64,000 nucleotides of DNA from Pirellulales bacterium (lineage in GTDB: Bacteria > Planctomycetota > Planctomycetia > Pirellulales > JAEUIK01), in assembly GCA_019636335.1 (NCBI GenBank), contig JAHBXR010000015.1, forward strand, positions 1-64,000, written 5' to 3'. The position numbers and the translations under genes were made by a program. Shown here piece after piece: positions 62,801 to 64,000 of this stretch. Within the stretch, counting starts at the first letter, position 1; every line of letters starts with the position of its first letter. The notes under the pieces were generated by a model. The model saw only the letters and a program-made list of their open reading frames with translations. It had not been told where the DNA came from and did not search any database.

Positions 62801-64000
62801 GCGGTGCAGAGCATTCGACACGGCGAGTGCGACTTCGCACTCGCCGGGGGCGCGCACCTGAATCTGCGCCTGCGCAATTTTGCCATGTTCCGCCGCATGG
62901 GCGCGCTCGCTGGTTCGGGGCGTTGCCGTGCGTTCAGCGATCGAGCCGATGGCTTCGTCCCCTCCGAGGGGGTCGCCGTCTTGCTGCTGCGCCCCCTCGA
63001 AGCCGCACTCCGTGACGGCGACCAGATCTACGGTGTCATTCGCGGCACGGCCATCAACAACGACGGTCGCTCGAACGGCATCACCGCCCCTAATCCGCAG
63101 GCCCAGCGCGATTGCGTGCTCGAGGCCTGGTCCGATGCTGGAATCTCGCCCGAGACGATCGGCTATATCGAAGCGCACGGCACCGGCACGGCGCTCGGCG
63201 ATCCAATCGAGGTCGACGCCTTGCGGCAGGCCTTCGGCAAGTTCACCGCGCAGCGCCAGTTCTGCCGCATCGGCTCGGTCAAGAGCAACATCGGCCACTG
63301 CGAGGCCACGGCCGGCCTGGCGAGCGTCATCAAAACGCTCCTCTGTCTCGACCAGAAGCAGATTCCGCCGAGTGTCCATTTTCAGATGCCGAATCGCTTC
63401 ATCACGTTCGAGGATTCTCCCCTCGCGGTGTCCGATCGGTTGCAGGACTGGGACTCGGCAAACAGTCCCCGCCGCGCCGGTGTCAGCTCGTTCGGCTTCA
63501 GTGGTACGAACTGTCACGTCATCATCGAAGAGCCGCCCGCTCGCCCCGCGCCGCTAACGCAGCCGGGCAACGAGCCGCGCGTCCTCACGCTCTCGGCCCG
63601 CACGCCAGCGGCGCTGCGGCAATTGACCGGCAAGTACGCCGAGGTCCTGGCCACGCACCCCGATTGGCCGCTCGACGACCTTTGCGCCACGGTTGCCACG
63701 GGTCGGGCACACCTTGCCGAGCGACTGGCCGTGGTCGGAAGATCGATCGACGAGTTGCAGTCAAAGCTCGCCTCGCACCTGGCCGAACGACGCACCGAGT
63801 CACTTTTCACGGGCCAGGTTCGCGCACGCCGCGCGCCGCGCGTGGCGCTGCTCTTCAGCGGGCAGGGGGCCCAATATCTCGGCATGGGACGCGATCTCTA
63901 CGCCACGCAGCCGGTTTTTCGCGCGGCGATCGACCGCGCGGCGAAATTGCTCGATCGCGAATTGTCGCGCCCGCTGCTCGACATCCTCGGGTATCTCTCG
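47810..64000 (+). CDS. Giant modular polyketide synthase (partial, runs off the window)
   Basis: One frame of at least 5397 codons with no stop to the window end; the frame was confirmed at the start of all five ketosynthases. Visible order: AMP ligase, ACP1, KS1, degenerate AT, ACP2, KS2, ACP3, KS3, KS4, KR, C-methyltransferase, ACP4, KS5, AT (cut). Each KS has its Cys (C847, C1741, C2550, C3195, C4988) and both His motifs; each ACP has its Ser (S608, S1492, S2287, S4705). It would load an acid, extend it several times, reduce once and methylate once. Modules 2-4 lack an AT, as in trans-AT synthases. No DH, ER or thioesterase is visible. Product unknown. Confidence 0.95.
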   Translation, partial: MTHVDPMDRPRTLADALDRAARDPRGVGLVFASAETSDRRMPYDELRAAAQQLLAGLAAAGVRRGDRLLLQLSEPADLLPMVWACLLGGIVPAPVPLAPVNATAGAKSPQRAAWRLLGRPPVVTIAEHAPQVARALQEESSQASPSLLDFANLRELHHVASASYEATPHAMHPDDVALVLFTSGSTGGVKGVPLRHRHLLAMTQGTIAANGFTPDDVTLNWLPLDHVGAISFLHLMPVVLGAEQVHGSTSRVLQEPLAWLEWLDRFRASIAWAPNFAFRRILDRANEIGARPRPFDLAKLRFLVSAGETVVPETVRRFADLLAQYGLPADAIRPAFGMTETCSGVTWGERFEVVASDDGREAVSLGPAIPGAALRIVDDADRPLPEGSVGHLQLSGASVFDGYLPSETTPASSPFTPDGWFRTGDMGFLATGRLALVGRAKDDIIVHGVHYAAADIEAVVESLAGVQTSFTAACAVRPAGRDTEAVAIFYARDPDAHLDAASLAAQIRQQVRTRVGVWPEFVLELPAEEIPKTSIGKIQRPRLRARFEAGEFAPLLASAAAPRQVVSQEIARGGADSVPRRLAALCAEVFGVAEVAADTSFFELGGTSLQLADLEARLREWLAVEVSAAELLAHPNVNALARLVRERLPRLADTLPEAGHTSDDPAATGRIASQGSDQRIAVIGMSVRFPGAPSVEEFWNNLRQGIESIRRLSPGELRAAGVPEERLADPHFVPAVPWIDGIDRFDADLFGYSEREAAEIDPQQRLFLRGAWEALEAAGYAAGESPLNAGVFASAGVNLYQEATQPPTGLDSDFEQRLIAGAVDFIATRTSYKLNLSGPSVGVQTACSSSLVAVHLACQSLLADECELALAGASSLWTLTPTGYTWHEGGLASSDGHCRPFEADAKGMVFGNGVGVVVLKRFDRAVADGDTIHAVILGSAINNDAAAKAGFAATGLDGQTAAARAALDKARVSPDSISLVECHGTGTPLGDAIEFAALAAAFRHSTARRNYCAIGSVKANVGHLSVASGIAGFIKAVLALEHGVIPGMPGYRSPNPYLQLAESPFVLAAEARAWPATDGPRRALVSSLGLGGTNAHVVLEAAAETSSTPPSSTRGGVYALPISARTDAALCELAAQLADHLEHHAELDLAEVAFTLQMGRRLLEQRAVVVATDRDDAVRQLRALSTTDEKSRRRRPLAPSPAFAISGTLLAHDAFAELTATEPAFRAAVDECLEVRPGDWQSLADAEPHCRAFVTQYALARFWQAWGLEPAALVADGVGELAAACLAGVMSLETALQLLVRREQPSTSQLRPPAIPFFSHTTRTWLDRLSATRPEHWLTVANRELAEASAEASVLDEDHILLTIAPDLAVPLPPGVQLRTKLGQLWSAGVNVDWNRCGSPGRRRRVPLPTYPFQERSYWLPSRSPSAPPRTLPPTHAAIKTVEHAMPPVSAVDLSTVRGLRQQIADELAHVMQRPTREIDPVRNFLDLGLTSRGATQLAQTLSDRLGLAIDPTLLLVHSTVERLAQHLAVQTAPAPQSVHTSTIELTNETSESGHPIPQPDATTHRGAEPSGDFPIAIIGLGCRLPGAKHPGEFWELLRNGREGVGSLADERRADLGLSTTSEIDACLVRGGFLDRVAEFDAPFFGFSGRETRHLDPQQRLFLEIAWETIEQAGYSPEELARSRTGVFAGATSVDYLRHLDRAGAQREAHVATGNTLAMIANRVSYLFDFHGPSITVDTACSASLLAVHLACQSLRSGESELALAGGVNLILNADSTVALAAAGMLAPGGACRTFSADADGYVRGEGAAAVLLKPLERAIADGDTIWGVIRGSATNHDGHTKGGFTAPSVAAQRDLLIAAYRAAGLSPAAVSCLEAHGTGTELGDPIELAALAEAFQAAGAATASIALGSVKTNLGHLEAAAGIAGLLKLVLALHHRELPPSLRIAAPNAHIDFTRLPFYVNDRLRPWLAETPRRAGVSSFGAGGANVHVVLEEAPELVSRGRPTDEPCLFLLSAATATALAEQTLQLRDYLSSPSAADPPVAELAELCDTLGRGRTQMPHRLAIVARHRDELCAKLWALAQWDSRHAMQSMLVYAGEPRDERSLVEHWQHRLQPVLERLSPAALARLAAACHGRVYEESCAGWIEARLAKSSPPAEGQTLAEREGVALLAAAAEMFCAGIAVRYEALFDRPLSRRVPLPTYPFERRRYWMDLPAGTTREIVPTSMPVAEPEIESPAAREQASADVTASDLPAELRSLCVELLAEMLEVSASQIDVNRPFVELGVTSLLAVELALDLGQRTGRPLPTRLLFDYSTVEKLVAGLIDEHRVTGIGRDRTSAAPPTIAGAAPPQHAVRHDTRPSVAASPASSADAPHPFDPRHAVAIVGLAGRFPRAETLAEFWNNLAEGRDAVGPIPKQDWLAARDVPATPCGPLDAMLPQGAFLDRVDLFDAAFFHIAPREARLMDPQQRIMLEVAWEAFESAGYVGPRIEPLSVGVFIGTEPGQYLERLHQEGSASQGHAGTGNATTMIANRISYFFDLRGPCLSIDTACSSSLVALHLAVQSLRQGECDLALVGGAHAGLAETHHRMLEQLGALSPSGRCRTFDRQADGYILGEGVGAVLLKRLDRALAEGDPIHGVLLGTAVNHGGQSSGLTVPNRAAQQRVIRAALDDARVRAGELSYVEAHGTGTALGDPIEVAALAEVFAADTAERQFCAIGSVKSNIGHLEAAAGMAGLIKVLLAMRAEQLPPTLHYHAANPAIDFAATPFYPVVSAQAWPRGSRPRMAGVSAFGIGGTNAHAVIAECPPSAQPAADRAANGGEQLLVLSARSSSALRRMALNLADDLAAHEDATLADVAYTLAVGRRAFAERLAMIVSTRDEAIARLREFAASPALSSERQRWWHGRAKAQGATSRDAASGDSLVSLAEAFVRGEAIVSAFAASASGRLVSLPTYPFERERYWIASFAHETPESKQPLPPRDETRDVTAPPRLLPAERRLLLASDEGASRGVTPLTKTERIEPSLAEDGIAVIAMACRFPDAETPEAFWQIVAGGKDAVEEVPRARWDSGRFFDPTGERADTSVSKWGALLKNFDLFDADVFGVSPREARWMDPQQRTLLETTWELFERAGYQPKQLAGLATGVYIAVNSIEYGGILSKLGISREAHKYVGATPATIATRLSYAMQLRGPSLVIDSACSSSLLSIHLACQGIRSGDADLAVAGGASLSVSWPGWVVLSHFKMLSKDGHCKAFDARADGFVRGEGTGVILLKRLSRALEDGDRILGVIRGSAVNNDGRLKAGPQAPSPLAQRDCLLTAYERTGVNPESVGYFETHGTGTELGDPIEFDGMTEAYARYTSRRAYCAIGSVKTNFGHLESAAGVIGLMKAILCLHHKQLPPTLHFESPNPHIDFERSPFYVNDRLRPWPSQVPRRAAVSSFGMGGTNVHMVLEEGPAVPRPTARTASGSHLLLLSARSTTALEQLVARYVTFLAEQPTVDLDDLCYTANSSRVPMRERLAIRFATRDELVRALREITERGLNATSAGPRWYRADTTSRDDAAQWARTHAAADLQRLDPVAHGRLQAAFTGTIATTLFDERSADGTATHATSTPHSTAAALDHVIATLFAAGATLDWGQFDEGTGRRRIVLPTYPFQGKHYWLGRTSDQPFLDLEFPDRQSLDEPVPAPTPPALSSTPLPPSSERLAETAVETSNTATDALSARPEPVAAPRTRDMTGAIASPDTASLLLESVWVAALPGVNRSARQGTWLIFIDELGIGDRVAEQLRAAGSRAICVRAGKPFAGLYDDKAELDPRGDNEYERLFETIRAESGELMGIVHLWTCRPAPGDENSWTKREPEITLGLESLFQLAQTLARHQRLQPSLVELLAVTWDALPLADDLAALVPERAGIATFLHALRLESSLLDCRAVDIATRDAQNATAATAEIVWDELNTERAERSIAVRNGQRWSRATRPVAQQSQPLRHATLPHDGVYLVTGGLGDVGAALAEYLARETTGRAKLILLNRTALSADALAFASSDAEGWQRYLASAADAETTRRLERLRRLAATGALVQPVAADVADPQAMRELVQEIIAQHGRLDGIVHAAGILRDSLVWNKPRREFHDLLTPKLIGAWALHAATRDLPLEFFVLCSSVSAFNAMPGHATYAATNACLDAFAHWRRGHLRLSTVSINWGLWGDSATVAPRYRQWSATLGVGSLSHEDGRRAFGVVLGLDKPQVGVHRRLAHASGFDWQRVAIAAEQSAERQAVEFREKWLSVVRELVEPLDGLCAAYIVDAFRRLGVFLEPGESWRLDDLRRRLRVIARYERLLSELLDILVADGWLVRTDQVYRATRGFAHNVPSLDVKQYVRVEAYQLDMLPMLVNCGEHLAEILTGARDPLEFLVRGGGFDELARLYYESLPTRHSAMVARAALGELAVQAVAQLERAEPLRIVEVGGGTGCTASYLLPALDPSRSRYWLTDISPALIAWTRRHLAAHPTIDYLVCDLEKPPTEQGLAAGGYDVVVAANVVHATRDVVQALRHIRTLLAPGGMLILTETPVTNRTALLTFGLTEGWWRFADPPLRTTSPLLSVEQWIEELAHLGFEDTISFPRRPELAEIEHIILARRGANTEPAATVDARPTEALPTFSPTGAKQPTETLTAAAPPATAASANRLVRRVETIVCEVFGKVLELDVDRVDTDRSLQEQGLDSLMALQAIALLKNRLQVQFLSPPAMFEFPTVEALAAHLAAGLDPKVAASLLGAEPEISTSAPAPVEPPAAALSMTPNPVAAPRDTVALAALPQSPTVAATVKQPVLAETPASATATASSSSRHDVAIIGYAFRFPEASNAEEFWQLLATGRDVVGPVPAERVRLAAIDPAAVAGAEGGFLQGVDQFDPLFFRLSPAEAEQMDPRQRMFLEIGYEALEHAGYGGGKLSQTRTGIFVGVSSADYQSPLTALPNEFAATGGSASILASRLAYFLDLKGPALPVDTACSSSLVALHLAVQSIRHGECDFALAGGAHLNLRLRNFAMFRRMGALAGSGRCRAFSDRADGFVPSEGVAVLLLRPLEAALRDGDQIYGVIRGTAINNDGRSNGITAPNPQAQRDCVLEAWSDAGISPETIGYIEAHGTGTALGDPIEVDALRQAFGKFTAQRQFCRIGSVKSNIGHCEATAGLASVIKTLLCLDQKQIPPSVHFQMPNRFITFEDSPLAVSDRLQDWDSANSPRRAGVSSFGFSGTNCHVIIEEPPARPAPLTQPGNEPRVLTLSARTPAALRQLTGKYAEVLATHPDWPLDDLCATVATGRAHLAERLAVVGRSIDELQSKLASHLAERRTESLFTGQVRARRAPRVALLFSGQGAQYLGMGRDLYATQPVFRAAIDRAAKLLDRELSRPLLDILGYLS
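47840..49470 (+). other. PKS loading domain: acid-activating AMP ligase
   Basis: Residues about 10-554. LFTSGSTGGVKGV (F181-G187 core) binds ATP; LNWLPLDHVGAISFLHLMPV followed by WAPNFAF is typical of PksJ-like starter ligases; FGMTE at 336-340 (not YGPTE) and K537 in IPKTSIGKIQR mark an acyl/aryl-acid ligase, not an amino-acid A domain. It would activate an acid as AMP ester and load ACP1. Confidence 0.85.
49532..49762 (+). other. PKS ACP1
   Basis: Residues about 575-650. FFELGGTSLQLADLEARL carries the phosphopantetheine Ser608. It accepts the starter from the ligase. Confidence 0.88.
49847..51113 (+). other. PKS KS1
   Basis: Residues 680-1101. VQTACSSSLVAVHLACQSLL (C847), ECHGTGTPLGDAIE, VKANVGHLSVASG and the GLGGTNAHVVLEAA end. 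It should be active. Confidence 0.9.
51168..52066 (+). other. PKS degenerate acyltransferase after KS1
   Basis: Homologous to AT: EPAFRAAVDECLEV, TQYALARFWQAWGLEPAALV, ELAAACLAGVMSLETALQLL, IPFFSHTTRTWL, ending LPTYPFQERSYW. The GHSxG elbow reads ADGVG, so the catalytic Ser is Gly1277 and the His is gone. The small ferredoxin-like subdomain (YASH/HAFH region) is missing: about 20 residues separate the elbow helix from IPFFS. Confidence 0.8.
52190..52405 (+). other. PKS ACP2
   Basis: FLDLGLTSRGATQLAQTLSD with Ser1492. It closes module 1, which has no working AT. Confidence 0.85.
52535..53796 (+). other. PKS KS2
   Basis: VDTACSASLLAVHLACQSLR (C1741), EAHGTGTELGDPIEL, VKTNLGHLEAAAG. It is followed by an AT-less linker ending LPTYPFERRRYW, as in trans-AT modules. 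Confidence 0.9.
54575..54785 (+). other. PKS ACP3
   Basis: FVELGVTSLLAVELALDLGQ with Ser2287; ends module 2 (KS2-ACP3, no AT, no reduction). Confidence 0.86.
54947..56215 (+). other. PKS KS3 (no ACP follows)
   Basis: SIDTACSSSLVALHLAVQSL (C2550), EAHGTGTALGDPIEV, VKSNIGHLEAAAG. The 670 bp after it are a post-KS linker (LPTYPFERERYW at about 56656) and then KS4; no LGxxS carrier motif lies between. Confidence 0.88.
56885..58155 (+). other. PKS KS4
   Basis: VIDSACSSSLLSIHLACQGI (C3195), ETHGTGTELGDPIEF, VKTNFGHLESAAG. It is the most divergent at its N-terminal side (WDSGRFFDPTGERADTSVSK, WGALLKNFDLFD). Confidence 0.88.
59020..60560 (+). other. PKS ketoreductase
   Basis: Structural half from about 59020, catalytic half with TGGLGDVG at T3991-G3998 (NADPH). 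The active site LCSSVSAFNAMPGHATYAAT has Ser4148 and Tyr4161, followed by Asn4165. GILRDSLV keeps the second Asp of the B-type LDD motif, so a D-configured hydroxyl is likely (weak inference). Confidence 0.85.
60570..61680 (+). other. PKS C-methyltransferase
   Basis: Helical N-terminal part (LDGLCAAYIVDAFRRLGVFL) then the SAM fold: VEVGGGTGCTASYLLPAL (GGGTG at 4450-4454), YWLTDISPALIAW, YDVVVAANVVHATRD and LLAPGGMLILTE. Its place after the KR and before the ACP is the trans-AT order. Confidence 0.83.
61810..62045 (+). other. PKS ACP4
   Basis: LQEQGLDSLMALQAIALLKN with Ser4705 in the classical LDSL setting. A long Ala/Pro/Ser linker follows up to KS5. Confidence 0.9.
62291..63535 (+). other. 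PKS KS5
   Basis: VDTACSSSLVALHLAVQSIR (C4988), EAHGTGTALGDPIEV, VKSNIGHCEATAG. GFVPSEGVAVLLL differs from the usual GFxRGEGxGxVLL pattern of the other KSs. Confidence 0.88.
63560..64000 (+). other. PKS acyltransferase, start only
   Basis: After a normal KS-AT linker, RVALLFSGQGAQYLGMGRDL (from residue about 5343) and QPVFRAAIDRAAKLLDREL are an intact AT N-terminus. The catalytic GHSxG lies beyond the window edge. Confidence 0.8.

Noticed and set aside
47810-64000. Possible frameshift or stop inside the giant gene
   Set aside because: The frame was checked at all five KS starts, the ACP serines and the AT at the end; all agree, and no in-frame stop is present.
1-64000. tRNA, rRNA, CRISPR or transposase genes
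   Set aside because: No cloverleaf, rRNA-like stretch, regularly spaced repeat array or DDE/HUH transposase motif was seen.

Overview
The window is high-GC bacterial DNA that reads as a planctomycete, most likely of the Pirellulales type. This is inferred from family content: a DUF1501 protein, a secreted sulfatase with a C-terminal beta-sandwich, a small protein starting MNPYEAP, a PEP-CTERM NHL-type protein, an ExbB-like protein with an N-terminal zinc ribbon, a haem-motif cyclase-fold protein, and many short palindromes between genes. No rRNA, tRNA, CRISPR array, transposase or prophage gene was found.

Left third (1-25 kb): mixed chromosomal genes. These are a secreted CxxCH/terpenoid-cyclase-fold protein, a DUF1275 membrane protein, uvrA overlapping a GH2-like gene of unknown role, a secreted protein of unknown function, a sulfatase, purH-trpC, a DUF1501 protein, and a minus-strand run marR - membrane-fusion lipoprotein - RND pump - alkaline phosphatase - DMP19-like protein. 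The gaps at 7.5-8.1 kb and 10.7-11.2 kb are rich in inverted repeats.

Middle (25-47.5 kb): an S1-domain protein; a three-gene ExbB/ExbD-like membrane operon; an ECF sigma factor with a tiny membrane protein and a mechanosensitive channel; a large multidomain secreted BNR-propeller protein; an RNase HII-like protein and SixA; a Cys/Gly-rich secreted protein; a sulfotransferase-like protein; a CinA-C-like/NMN adenylyltransferase-like fusion; a NodU carbamoyltransferase - SxtJ - DUF5989 cassette; a TPR-cyclophilin; and a GNAT protein.

Right end (47.8 kb to the edge): one uninterrupted reading frame of at least 5397 codons that runs off the window. It is a giant modular polyketide synthase: acid-activating AMP ligase - ACP1 - KS1 - degenerate AT - ACP2 - KS2 - ACP3 - KS3 - KS4 - KR - C-methyltransferase - ACP4 - KS5 - AT (cut by the edge). 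The layout mixes trans-AT features (AT-less modules, KR-MT-ACP order) with a dead AT remnant in module 1, a KS3-KS4 pair with no carrier protein between them, and an apparently intact AT in the last visible module. This is the most unusual system in the window. Its product, offloading domain and any trans-acting AT lie outside it. The nearby carbamoyltransferase, sulfotransferase and GNAT genes could be tailoring enzymes, but nothing here proves a link.
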